This document shows, piece by piece, positions 23,660-34,966 of a DNA stretch of 64,000 nt. Below the pieces are notes generated by a model, which did not search any database, was not told where the DNA came from, and saw only the letters and a list, made by a program, of their open reading frames with translations. How positions within the stretch are numbered: position 1 is the first letter of the stretch; every line of letters starts with the position of its first letter. Position numbers and translations under genes: made by a program. This DNA is from Anoplolepis gracilipes (lineage: Eukaryota > Arthropoda > Insecta > Hymenoptera > Formicidae): contig NC_132975.1 in the NCBI RefSeq assembly GCF_047496725.1, positions 790,001 through 854,000 on the forward strand, given 5' to 3'.

Positions 23660-24190
23660 ATCAAATAATTCCATTTACGTATCCTTTTATTGAATGTTAA
23701 AGGAGCAACAAGTTATAATGATTTAAAAACAGTCAATGGTGTATTGCATCAAACATTTACTTCTGCATGTTTGGCTTTGGGTTTAACTGAAGATGATGAC
23801 GAATGGAAACGTGCAATAAGCGAAGCTTCTATATGGATGATGCCAAGACAACTTAGGTCACTTTTTGTTCGAATACTAATGCATTGCCAACCTTGCATCC
23901 AAAAGAATTATGGGATGAATTTCAAGTTGCAATGTCCGAAGATTACATATGACGATTTGGACGAGTCACTGGAATAAAAAAAGCTTATGCTCAAATCGAT
24001 CAATTACTTCGCAAAGAAGGTTGGGGACTTTTTCAATTTCCAGAAATGGAACAAATAAAGATAAAATATGAAGAAGAAGATGTGGAACAATTACAAAGAG
24101 AAGCTTTATACGGTCAGCAACAGTACAGTCAGTTAAATTATGGTAAAAAAAATGTTATTGATTATGTCTTAACTCTTTTAAAGAAAACTC
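23660..24190 (+). pseudogene. Helitron helicase-region fragment
   Basis: 23690-23977 reads LNVKGATSYNDLKTVNG with LGLTEDDDEWKRAISEA and LRSLFVRILMHCQPC, the linker between Rep and helicase in animal Helitrons. After a frame change, 23980-24180 continues with KKAYAQIDQLLRKEGWG and FPEMEQIK. The frame ends where unrelated retroelement sequence begins (about 24195). The ATP-binding helicase motifs that should follow are absent, and the gene resumes at about 26800 with C-terminal motifs, so an internal part is lost or displaced. Confidence 0.75.
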
Positions 24191-24575
24191 CAGAGAATTT
24201 TCCAGAGAACCTCTATGGGAACGGCGAGGGGATCTCTAAGACCGGGGAGGAACCATGGGATAACGGATCTCGGCGGGTTGGTTGCAAGGATGGAGTGCAA
24301 TGTTGTCAAATCAACAGGACCAGGCCCGATTGTATACGAGCCTTTTGGGAGGGGATGTCGGATCCTTGGGAGATTATTTATTAAATATTGAATAGGATCT
24401 TGAGGTGGAGGACGAGGAGGTTGTTGGTGTTTAGAATTTTCGGCGTGACTCGCGTTTTCTTTCTCGAGGTCTACGACGACCTCGGCAATGTCACGAAGGG
24501 CCTTCCAAATTTCATCCGATTCCTCTTGAGAATCAGGTGAATTGCGGGGGGTCGATGGGGGTGCGAGGAGAAGGG

Positions 24576-24836
24576 TCAGGTGAGAGGGGTGGTTTCAGCT
24601 CTCTTGAATAAGGAAGGGGGGGGGGTGGGACTCTGCGTGTGTGTGTGTGATGACTGTTCGTGGAAAATTTGACCCTTTAATTCTATCTTAAGATTAGAAA
24701 TATTGTTCTTAAAATTATAATCTGCTGTCGCCTGAGCCAAAACTCTTCGGGCACGTCGGTTCTTACGGTTGCGGAGACGTTTTGCTTTAGCCTTTAGGCG
24801 TTTCGGATGAACGGGCTCCACTATGAACCCACGCAA
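24576..24836 (-). CDS. Small basic ORF, gag-like N-terminus (uncertain)
   Basis: 86 codons on the minus strand, rich in Lys and Arg (HPKRLKAKAKRLRNRKNRRA) and ending in a Thr/Pro-rich low-complexity tail from a TG/GA tract. Its place downstream of the putative LTR fits a basic gag leader, but no capsid or zinc-knuckle motif is present. Function unknown. Confidence 0.3.
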   Translation of the reverse strand: MRGFIVEPVHPKRLKAKAKRLRNRKNRRARRVLAQATADYNFKNNISNLKIELKGQIFHEQSSHTHTQSPTPPPSLFKRAETTPLT

Positions 24837-25129
24837 ATGTTTCAGAAAACTTATCGTTTATTTTCGGCGAGACAGTTCTAATTAGTACAATTTATAATGT
24901 TCTTAATATAATTTAAGTCAGGAAATTATATTATTTAAAATGCATAATATAGAGAGGAGAGAGGAGGGAGAAGGAGAAAGAAGCGGAGAGAAAAGAAGGA
25001 AAGAAAGGAAATAAATAAAAAAAAAAGGAATAGCATAAAAAGAAAGAGGTAATGAATAAATTGTAATAAATAATTAAAGGACCAGAGGAAAAATGGCATT
25101 CCGGAGAAATTTGCTTCCGTAGAGAAAAT

Positions 25130-25497
25130 TGAAGGAATTTGCAGGTTTTGCCTAATTATATTTTGTACCAGTACACGAGATACCGGTTCCGCAAAATACA
25201 CAGGTACCCGCAGAGAAATAGAAAGACCTTGCAAGTTCAACCTAGTTATATTTTGTACCAGTACACGAGATACCGGTTCCGCAAAATACACAGATACTCT
25301 CAGAGAAAATAGAAAGAGTTTGCAAGTTCGACCTAATTATATTTCGTACCAGTACTCGAGATACCGGTTCCGCGAAATACACAGGTACTTGTAGAGAAAA
25401 TAAAAGGAATTTGCAAGTTCGACCTAGTTATATTTTGTACCAGTACACGAGATACCGGTGTCGCAAAATACACAGGTACTTGCAAGAAAATAGAAAG
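25130..25497. repeat. Four tandem copies of a 90-91-bp repeat
   Basis: TACCAGTACACGAGATACCG recurs at spacings of about 90, 91 and 91 bases with few differences. Each unit has TATTTTGTACC followed by GGTTCCGCAAAATA, so every unit carries a short inverted repeat (TATTTTG/CAAAATA). It lies in the leader region of the LTR retroelement. Confidence 0.9.
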
Positions 25498-26799
25498 GCT
25501 ACGTGAAAATGAAGAGGATAGGAAATAAACATAAACAACGAAAAGGGGAGTTAATTATAATGACAAAGGTAAAATGAGAAGTATCTGGTCAAACAGTAAT
25601 AATAAAATGAAGAACAACAAAAATAAAGAACTGTCTCACTATAATTACTATAACCGAATTTTAAATGGGGGAGGTGAAATCAACAGAATAGGTTATTTGG
25701 TTGGTACTCACTACTTATTGCGTACGCTGTTGGTTTTAAAAGGACCTCGGCAGTGGATTTAGCGGCGTCGGGTTGAATTTCACAGGTGCCCCTGGTTAGC
25801 GATAGAATTTTTTGTGTTGAATGGTACAATCACTTACAATGTTCAACACTCTTTATTGTTTTACACTTTTAATTCGCACGCAACCACTTACAATGTTTGA
25901 CGTCTTTTATTGTTTAAATTTTTAATTTGCACTACACAGAGAGTCTGTGTTAAATATTAGGCGAACCACTCGTCGCGGAATCGGAAGTATTAATATTCGA
26001 ACTTGTTAACACCCGAAGGGTTAAACGTTGAGATCGAGGATCGATTCCGCGTCTCGAAGCCGAGGTAGAAGAAAATAGTTTGTACCGTACGAGTAATAGT
26101 GATGGAGATGATGATGAATATATTGATACTGATTCTGATACCGAAAAGAACTGAAAAAACTGATGTCGCGGCGCATTGCTTCCGCATTATATACTAGGAT
26201 TCGTACCTCCTCTCCATTAGACAATTGGACGAATTAGAATTTTAATTACCGCCCCCTTATGCTTAGGAGGTGTTTCCTTTGACTTCGAGTCTCAAAAATT
26301 TCTTCTCTATTGGTTCAAGAGATTTTTCCATTTGGCTAATGAGGAGTTTGGTACCGTCAGAGTCGCTTATCGCTATTTAGAAATTTATAATAAACAGCTG
26401 TCACTTTAGGTGGTCCGCCAGGCGAGCTCTCTTATCAAATGCTTCTTAGGTTTTCGTCGCCGTTTCAAATTTATGATTGCAGTTGTAAACAACTGCTTTG
26501 AGTTACGGCGACTCTGTTTTATTTAAAATTCTTTTGAAATTTAGAGAACCGTTCGAATGTTTATTCTTTATTTGATTTCTAAGACTTCTTGGGTTGTCTT
26601 ATTTATAGTTGGTCTCGCCTTACGGAGGTTTGTTAAAATTTTTATTATCCACGTAACGTAATATTCGTGGAGTGCGACTAAAGTGACAGCTCTCACGGTT
26701 TGATATTTCCCGTAGAGAGTTCTTAGAATCATTATCTCTGATTGTTTATACATTCCTCTCGAAAAGAAAGAATCGTGAAGTCTACCGGACGTAACAATA

Positions 26800-27472
26800 G
26801 TAAAAGATACATATGAAGAAATAATCAAACACAGTCAGTATAGACTTGCAGCAAAACGTGCCATACTTTCATCACAAAATGTTGATGTGGACGAACTAAA
26901 CAAACAAGTTGTAAATAGAAAGGGTATACACAAGTATAGATACTGAAACTACTGATGATAATAATGATATTAATGAAGCTATTTTAACAGAATATTTAAA
27001 TACTTTAAATCCAACAAGTCTTCCACCTTATGAACTCCGGTTAAGAAAATATACGATTATCATGCTAATTAGAAATCTGAATATCAGTGAAGGTTTGTGT
27101 AACGGCACAAGATTATTAATTTTAGAATTAGGAAATAATTTGTTGAAGTGCAAAATGATTATGACTGGTGATAAAAGAGAAGAAATAATCTTTTTAAATC
27201 GTATAACTGTATATTGTGAAGATGTTTACCTATTTGTATTTAAAAGAAGACAATTTCCAATTAAAATTGTTTTTGCTATGACAATAAATAAATCACAAAG
27301 ACAAACATTTGATAAAATTGCAGTCGATTTAAGAAAAGATGTGTTTAGTCATGAACAACTTTATGTTGCATTTTCACGAGTTAGATCTTGGGAATCATTA
27401 CAAATTTATTTAAGACAAGAAAGACAAAATAGATTGGTTAAAAATTATATATATACAGAAATGTTTCAATAA
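26800..27472 (+). pseudogene. Helitron helicase, C-terminal part
   Basis: 26800-27060 has degraded helicase sequence (NVDVDELNKQVV, then ILTEYLNTLNPTSLPPYELR after a frame change). 27062-27472 is an open 136-codon frame with NLNISEGLCNGTRLLI, FPIKIVFAMTINKSQRQTFD and FSHEQLYVAFSRVRSWESL, the last motifs of the Pif1-type helicase domain that Helitrons use in rolling-circle transposition. The stop at 27470 is the natural C-terminus. Upstream lesions and the retroelement insertion inactivate it. Confidence 0.85.
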
Positions 27473-28279
27473 GAATGCTGGACGTATAGATTCTACAGTG
27501 TAATTATAATTATTTTAAATAAATTTTATATTATATACATATTTACAGTAATTACAAACAGATATAATTTGGTATCAATATTTTATAATACATTTTTTAT
27601 ATATTTATCTATTTAACAGTGCATCTTGTGATGAAAAATGCTTTTTGGAAATGGAATATTCCATATTCCTTTAAGTATAACCTTGAGGATACATTATCTA
27701 TAACAAAATAATTTGTCAAGTAAAATAATACAAAATAATTTATTTTGTGTACATAATGATAAGAAATATTATTAAAATAATAAATGAGAATTCAATATTT
27801 AACATAAAAATATATTTGAAAGAAAATAACCAAGGTACTTTAAAATTGAATATAAAATAATTTACAATTATATTAAAAAATTATTTAATTAAATATTTAT
27901 AACATCATATCATAATATTTGTAAACTTAATAGAACTTTAGTAAGAATGTAGTGTTACTGTAGTATACAAACTTTATATGTGCATATGCATGTTACGATT
28001 AAAAAAAGAATGTAAAAAAATTAATTTTTTATAAAAAAATATCAAATTTTATTTAAAGAATTTAACATGTAAAATAATAGTAAGATATAAATCATAATAT
28101 TTACATAAATTTATTAATAATTTATATAATAATTTACAGAAAAATACATAAGTTCTCAAATTTACAATTGTAATATATAAAAATTATATTTAAGATAATA
28201 ACAAATAGAGGAATAATATTATCATTTATGATGAAACAGATGTGAATCATGATATTAATAAGAATATTTGCTTATGTTC
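27473..28279. other. AT-rich 3' region of the Helitron
   Basis: Very AT-rich, non-coding, between the helicase stop and the conserved 3'-end block. No genes. Confidence 0.6.
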
Positions 28280-28427
28280 TTGATGTACATAACAATAACA
28301 GATTAAAATATAATAATATATTAAAATAGATAAGTTTCAGTTTTGCACTAATATATAAATTATATATCGTAAAATAACAAAATAAGAAAATCGCATTGGC
28401 GCGCGCAAAGCGCGCGCGACGATCTAA
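28280..28427 (+). mobile_element. Intact Helitron 3' terminus (hairpin plus CTAA)
   Basis: The block ends TTGGCGCGCGCAAAGCGCG followed by CGCGACGATCTAA, and the next base is T. A GC-rich hairpin (GCGCGCG-CAAA-type loop) a few bases before CTRR, with insertion between A and T, is the standard Helitron terminus and termination signal. The block upstream is shared with 23440-23580. Confidence 0.85.
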
Positions 28428-29205
<778 letters not shown>

Positions 29206-29244
29206 ATCATATAGTACATATGTTATTATATATATATATATGTA

Positions 29245-29250
29245 TATATG

Positions 29251-29282
<32 letters not shown>

Positions 29283-29318
29283 TCCGTGCGTGCGTGCGTG
29301 TGTGTGTGTGTGTGTGTA
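29245..29318. repeat. (GTGC)n/(GT)n microsatellite
   Basis: TGCG tetranucleotide repeats passing into GT and TA repeats. Confidence 0.95.
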
Positions 29319-29329
29319 TATATATGGTA

Positions 29330-29645
29330 TACGTATTTCTGACATAATTCTAAAACATTTTCTTTTTTCCCAAAATTTTATTTATAGCATAATTTTATGT
29401 TATAAGATAAAATAGCGATTCATGCGATAGTAATCACCCGTCGGACGGTAAGCTGCGCCCGCGCTCGCGGTGCGGCACGCCGCTCCTGCCTGTCTTCTTT
29501 ACTACGCGTGATTTGCTAACTATTTCTGCTTATAACTCAAAAATTATGCTTCAAATCAAATTTTGGTAAAGGAAAGTTGTCTTAGAATTCACTCAAGAAT
29601 ATGTCATTTTGAGGACATCAGGTTGTTTTAAGTCACCCTCTATAT
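29330..29645. mobile_element. Family C MITE, right-arm fragment
   Basis: Follows the right arm of 15257-16188 (TTTATGTTATAAGATAAAAT, GCTGCGCCCGCGCTCGCGGT, GATTTGCTAACTATTT) and ends at a diverged terminus (AGTCACCCTCTATA). The left arm is replaced by the microsatellites upstream. Confidence 0.75.
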
Positions 29646-29944
29646 TGAATATATGTTGGAGTGAGCAGGTTATTGGCGACGAAAATAAATCGTTTATGTG
29701 ATTTATGAACTAAGACTTTAATCTCTTTTTTCTTGAATACAAGTAAAATCATAAGAGAACTAAAAAAGCTGAAATGAATAATAATAACTTGAATAATAAT
29801 AATAACAGATGCGATAATCACAAGAAAGATAATTAGATCGACGGCAGTGCCATCATCGATCTACAAGAGACATTGATTGATGAGTATATAAAAGAACGCG
29901 AATTGTCACATTTCCAACAATATATTTATAAATTTATATATTGA

Positions 29945-30019
<75 letters not shown>

Positions 30020-30061
30020 TTATCTATATATGTACGTATAGTTAGAATATAATTATACATA
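29646..30061. other. Non-coding stretch with TA microsatellite
   Basis: No genes. TA repeats occupy about 29948-30012, split by a single G. Confidence 0.6.
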
Positions 30062-30210
30062 CAGGGTTGAACCAACCGTTTGTCTTTGAAATGTCGTATT
30101 CCTGACTCAATTCTAAGACGATTTTTCCTTTACCAAAATTTTGTCCGAAACTTACTTTTTAAATTATAAGATGAAAAAGTTAGCGAATTACAGAACGAGT
30201 AAACGTTTCT
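30062..30210. mobile_element. Family C MITE, left-arm fragment
   Basis: Starts CAGGGTTGAACCAACCGTTT and shares TCGTATTCCTGACTCAATTC and TTTTTCCTTTACCAAAATTTT with family C. It breaks off at about 30210. Confidence 0.7.
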
Positions 30211-30239
30211 CACACACACATACTGTTGGAAATATGTAA

Positions 30240-30612
30240 ACACTTTTAATTGTTCTTCCTTTCTTCTCCATCTTCTCTTTCACATCATCTTTCTCCTCCG
30301 CTATCATTCTTCTGCTTTCCGATCCTTCGTTTCCTTCCTCCTCGCTTTCCTCGTTTCCTCGTTCTCCTTTATATCATCAAATTTACCATGTCATCTTCTG
30401 TCTTCTCGCTCCGAGTTTCAATCTCTTGCATTTCTCTTCCACGCCTGTCCTCTACCTTCACTCCAATTTCCCACCTTCCACTAGCCCTCCACTTTCCCAT
30501 CCATCCTCACTTTTATCTCATAACCACCTCATTCCTCTCAAAAACCTCGCCTTCATGCTCTCTTACTTTTCTCCAACACTCTCTCTAGCCGCTATCTTGT
30601 CTTTCGCGTAAC
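30240..30612 (-). pseudogene. LINE ORF1 fragment (pyrimidine-rich on the plus strand)
   Basis: CTTCTTCC-type sequence that on the minus strand gives Glu/Lys/Arg-rich translations like the ORF1 regions at 32.3-37.1 kb. No start or tail remains. Assignment rests on composition and likeness to the larger copies. Confidence 0.45.
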
Positions 30613-30850
30613 ATATATCTATTCTCCTGATTTTTTTCATCCTGCGTTTATCGGATTTACTGGGATCCAGGAGTTAATGATCTACCGTGGAAAATTCTAT
30701 AAATTAAATAATTCGTTACTCACCCAAATTTCTAATAAAGTACAACTTATTTTTTTATCCTCAATTTTACTCCTGAGGGTTGAAATTATTTGAAATAAAA
30801 TTTGCTTATTCTTTACATTATTCGTTATTAATATTTTAAAATTCTCATGA

Positions 30851-30903
<53 letters not shown>

Positions 30904-31052
30904 ACAATATTAATAATGTAACCGCTTCAAGCTTGCTCTAATAGATAGATTTACGCAAATTTCCTCTCTCGGTAATGATTAAATTTTAAAAGTTTTATAT
31001 TTTCTACTTGGTCGTCACATCGCTCCCCTGAAAAACAAATACCAATAATACT
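30613..31052. other. AT-rich stretch with TA microsatellite
   Basis: TA repeats at about 30858-30901. Otherwise no supported feature. Confidence 0.6.
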
Positions 31053-32005
31053 TTATTGAGGAATTTGTTCATTTCTATCTAATTTGGTCCTCAAGTCGCG
31101 AAAAGAGTAAACTATTGGTACGGCTTGTGTTTGTGTGGATTGCGCGTTTGTGTCTATTGGCGATGCGTCGGATATTGCAGCATTTTTATTTGATTGTGTT
31201 TTCTGACCTAAGTTTGGTTGTTCTTGTCTTCTAGTGGCAAGGAATAACAGTAGGTGTGTGAATGAATTCCAAATTGCTGCTACCAGATGCAGGCTACATC
31301 TGTATACTGCATGTAGCGCGTAACCATGAATTAAAGTGTCGAATATAATTTTAATTAACTTGATTATAATGAATACTCCAGCTGTAGCGGCTTTGAAAGT
31401 GGTGAAACCGTTCCATATTTTTGTTAAAGTATTGTTATATATTTTATTTAATGAGTTTTCATCTAGCAAGTTTTTCAGAGAAACGATATCTGACGGGATT
31501 GATTGTCCTGTAAAGCCTCGAGCGATAGTATGGCGATAGAAGGTATATTGTATACATGTTTCGTCAATGTTGTAAAGTACAGGAAGTAATAAGTTACAGT
31601 CTCTAATGGTATGATGTTTTGTAATTATTCTGGATTGTTGGTGTCATGCATAGAAATGTGTTTCTGAATGAATATGGCAGCTCTGTATGGCAGATATTTG
31701 TTTTGCGGATAGTGACTTCAATGGGTATACACTTGATTATGTGTATCGCTTCTTCTGCAGTGACAGCCATGTAACCAGGCGTTTTCATTAGTCTGTATGC
31801 AAATTCATCTGGCAATATGGATGCTAAAGATAGTGTGTTCTGAATTACTTGTTTCTCCAGCTCACACTTTTGTTGTATTATATCTTTGTAAAGGGTGGTT
31901 ATTTGATTCCTAATGTTTCTCCACGTATACGAATTTTGAGTTTACATAAGTAAACATATTTAGATTCGTTGCAGCAGTTTTCGAGTCTGTCTTAAAGATG
32001 TTTCT
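31053..32005 (-). pseudogene. Endogenous viral-type envelope glycoprotein, C-terminal part
   Basis: Minus-strand frames at 31603-32005 and 31053-31469 resemble the C-terminal half of the class of glycoproteins found in insect chuvirus-like viruses and in some env-bearing insect retroelements. The first has conserved Cys positions in an ectodomain-like segment. The second has a long hydrophobic membrane-spanning segment and then a polar Gln/Ser/Thr-rich tail ending at 31053. The reading frame is shifted between the two parts. Together with 37190-37705 and 38775-39045 they look like one gene, in order, split by two large insertions. The similarity is by recognition, not by search. It cannot encode an intact product. 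Confidence 0.6.
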
Positions 32006-33511
32006 TTCCTAAGTTTCAAAAATAGATAGATAGATATATAGATAGATTTATTCAAATCGATCCCCTTAGGGTTACAATTCTTTACATCATCTCTAGCTTA
32101 ACCATGCTCATACATCATCTCCTCCCGGAGACCCCCGTGGCTTCCCCTAGCCACCTCGTCCCGCCTCGAGGTTTACACACATACCCCACAGACTCTCTAC
32201 AAACATCACATTCCTCAAAATCTAAAACACACCTCATCCCTCTTTGCACTGTCACTCTCACATATATACAAAATACATTTTCCAATCCCTCGTCGCGATC
32301 CTGGCCTTGCGTGACCTCACATTGTTAAAAAAAAAAAAAAAAATCCCACTCCCTACCCCTACGCCCCTCTCTCTCCTCTCGCTCTTTCATCCCTCTATCC
32401 TCCCCCTTTTCCCGCATCTGAAAGAAACCTCTCTTTCTTATATCCCGCTCTTCTCCTCTCTCTCTCCCCCTCTCTCTCTCTCACTCTCACTCTCCTCTCA
32501 CCCATCTCTCTCTCTCTCTCACCCTCTCTCTCTCCCTCCCATTCCTTAATCCAGCACTCCCTTACCAACTGCCTAGTATTCTACACCTCTTTCCACACCC
32601 TCTCTTTTTCTTAACCTCACTTTTCTCCCCCGCGACCCTGGCCATTTTGCGACCCTTACATACTGATTCCCTCTCCCTCCCTCACGACCCGTCCTCTCTA
32701 CCCTTTCTCCCCTCCTTCTCTTCCGATACTCTCTCTCCGCCTTACTCTCGCTTCTTCTCCATCTCTCCCTCTTCTTTCTCTGTGTCTCTCTCCCTTAATC
32801 ATCCCCTCTTCTCTCTTCCAGTTTCCCTCTCCTCTCCTTCCTCCAGACTGGGCTTTTCTCCTCTTCTTCCCTTTGGCCCTCTTCTCATCCCTTTTGCCTT
32901 GTCGTCACCTTCTTCCCTCCTCTCAACTCTCTCCTAATCATCCTCTCCTTCTCTCCTTTTACATCCTATTCATCCAACCTTCCTTTCTTCTTCTCTTTTC
33001 TCTCTCTAACCCTTTCTCCTCCCCCTTCCTCGGACATCTTCCTTTTCTCCCTACTTACTTTTCTTCCACACCTCCTCTTCATCTCTCCTTTTGCTTCTCA
33101 TTTATCTCTCCTCTCTATCTTCTGCTTCCCATCTCTTCTCCTCTTCTAACCATCTCCACCTCTTCCCATCCACCCTCAGATCCCTGCTTGTTGTTATCAC
33201 CTTCCTGCCTTTCGCTCTCTCTCTTCTCGCTGCCTCCCCTATCCTCCATCTCTTCTATCCATTTCATCCTCAGCTTCCTGCCTAATTCCCTCTCAATAAT
33301 CCCTTCCACCCTTTGACTATAAAACCATGGACCGCTAGTCTGCCTGTTTCCGATGTAATGAACATAAAAAGCGCTGTGGTGTCCTAAGTGGCGACTCTTG
33401 GTACTTACAAGCTAAACCTCAGCAATTAGTATTGTTTGTTCGTGGATCAGAATTGGAATTTATCGAAATAGAGCATAATTTTACAAATATTTTACACAAT
33501 TTTATGGCACA

Positions 33512-34966
33512 ATGGTTAGATACTGTTTAATCGTAGGTTGTAAATCAACAAATTATAAAACAAAAAAAGATAACATTGTTCCCCGAACATTTTTTCGGTA
33601 AATTATAAGTTTATCTAGTTTCTAATCTAAAATATAGCATTTCAGATGAGTTGTATTTGAACGTAATTGATAAAATTAATTCTATTAGATGGATACATTT
33701 TATCTTTTCATTTAAATGTTATTACAATATAAAATACAACTGTAATAAGTTGATTGATATTATTAGTATTATAAGTTAGAGATTAAAGTCGCTAGTATTT
33801 AATTATAAACAACGGGTTAATTAAAACGACCTGACTAGCCAAAATTATTCAATTTATTCACACGACGTTTCGATCATATGGTTATGGTCCTTTTCAAGTG
33901 TAAACGTAAATTAAGAAACAGAAGAAAGAATCCAATGCGACATGTTTAAAAGTAGAACTTAATTGTGGAACAATTAAATATGTCACTTAGTTAAAATCAA
34001 CGGTTATTAAATTTGAGATAAACACAAACAACGAGACACGTCATGTCAGCATGAATTTTTAAACGAAACCAGTCTCGTGCTGACATGACGTGTCTCGTTG
34101 TTTGTGTTTATCTCAAATTTAATAACCGTTGATTTTAACTAAGTGACATATTTAATTGTTCCACAATTAAGTTCTACTTTTAAACATGTCCCATTGGATT
34201 CTTTCTTCTCTTTCTTAATTTACGTTTACACTTGAAAAGGACCACAACCATATGGTCGAAACGTCGTGTGAATAAATTGAATAATTTTGGCTAGTCAGGT
34301 CGTTTTAATTAACCCGTTGTTTATGATATTATTAGATTTCTCAAAAACCTTGTCCTTCGAGAAAAATGGATAGAAGCCCTTGTTAGTTCGGGTCACAGTC
34401 AAGAACACGTGGCAAAGATTTCAAAAAGTAGTTGCATATGCAGTCTACATTTTGCAGAAAATTGCATCGAGACCAATGGATTCAGGTTTAGTCAATTAAA
34501 ACCAGACTCTGTGCCAACAATATTTTTAAATATTTTTAAATACACCAAGAGAAAGGTAACAAATCGAGTATTTCATATATTGTTGTAATCTTTTATAAAT
34601 CTATTATTTCATTATATGATATTTGTTCATTGAAAATGTTATTTTAGTACATCTGATATGGAGGTTATATCTGATATGGCAGATACATCTAATACGGAGG
34701 TTACATCTGATATGGTGGTTACATCTGATATGGAGGATACACCCATTGTGAAAATAAAAAGTGTTGATGAATGTAAAGAAAACATTTCTGAAAATGCTCA
34801 ATGTCTCGATATATTAGATAATCATAAGTATATTTTAGTAAAACTCATTATAACATTTTACTTTAAAATTAAATTATTTTATGAAGGTAAAATAATTACT
34901 ATTAGTAAACAAAAAGATTTTATACGACGCAGACTAACAAAAGCAGTCATTTTCAGTGAACAATAA
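33512..34966 (+). CDS. THAP zinc-finger protein of the P-like element (spliced)
   Basis: Exon 1 starts at ATG 33512 (MVRYCLIVGCKSTN), giving the first Cys pair of a C2CH THAP finger, and ends at a GTAAAT donor (33598). Exon 2 starts after ATTAG at 34336, in phase. It carries FLKN, the invariant Trp in LREKWIEALV, SSCICSLHFAENC (Cys-x2-His pair) and FSQLKPDSVPTIF, the closing P box. THAP domains bind the ends of P elements. A third ORF (34658-34966) holds repeats of TSDM and a Lys-rich tail, with AATAAA right at the stop, but its frame does not match the simplest exon 2 donor (34556). The product would be a DNA-binding protein without catalytic domain, conceivably a repressor. Confidence 0.65.
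33805..34324. repeat. 520-bp palindrome in the THAP gene intron
   Basis: Two arms of 247 bases (33805-34051 and 34078-34324) are inverted copies with few differences around a 26-base spacer. They begin ATAAACAACGGGTTAATTAA and end with the complement. The palindrome lies wholly between the splice donor at 33598 and the acceptor at 34335. Each arm carries GGTCGAAACGTCGTG-type sequence preceded by CTTGAAAAGGACC, resembling a degenerate hammerhead core (GAAACGT preceded by a GACC/GGTC stem). Confidence 0.85.

Larger units (their letters stand above)
24195..26796 (-). mobile_element. LTR retroelement, partial (LTR and leader, minus orientation), inserted in the Helitron
   Basis: Sequence unlike the Helitron divides its two coding fragments. 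The right edge ends GGACGTAACA (26796), so on the minus strand it begins TGTTACGTCC, a plausible LTR start. The LTR probably occupies about 25.8-26.8 kb. Downstream on the minus strand come a tandem repeat (25130-25497) and a basic reading frame (24576-24836). No protease, RT or integrase is present and no matching second LTR is seen. Exact left boundary and target duplication are undetermined. Confidence 0.5.

Noticed and set aside
32104..33316. Several plus-strand Ser/Pro/Leu ORFs
   Set aside because: Same cause: the complement of LINE ORF1 and 3' region.
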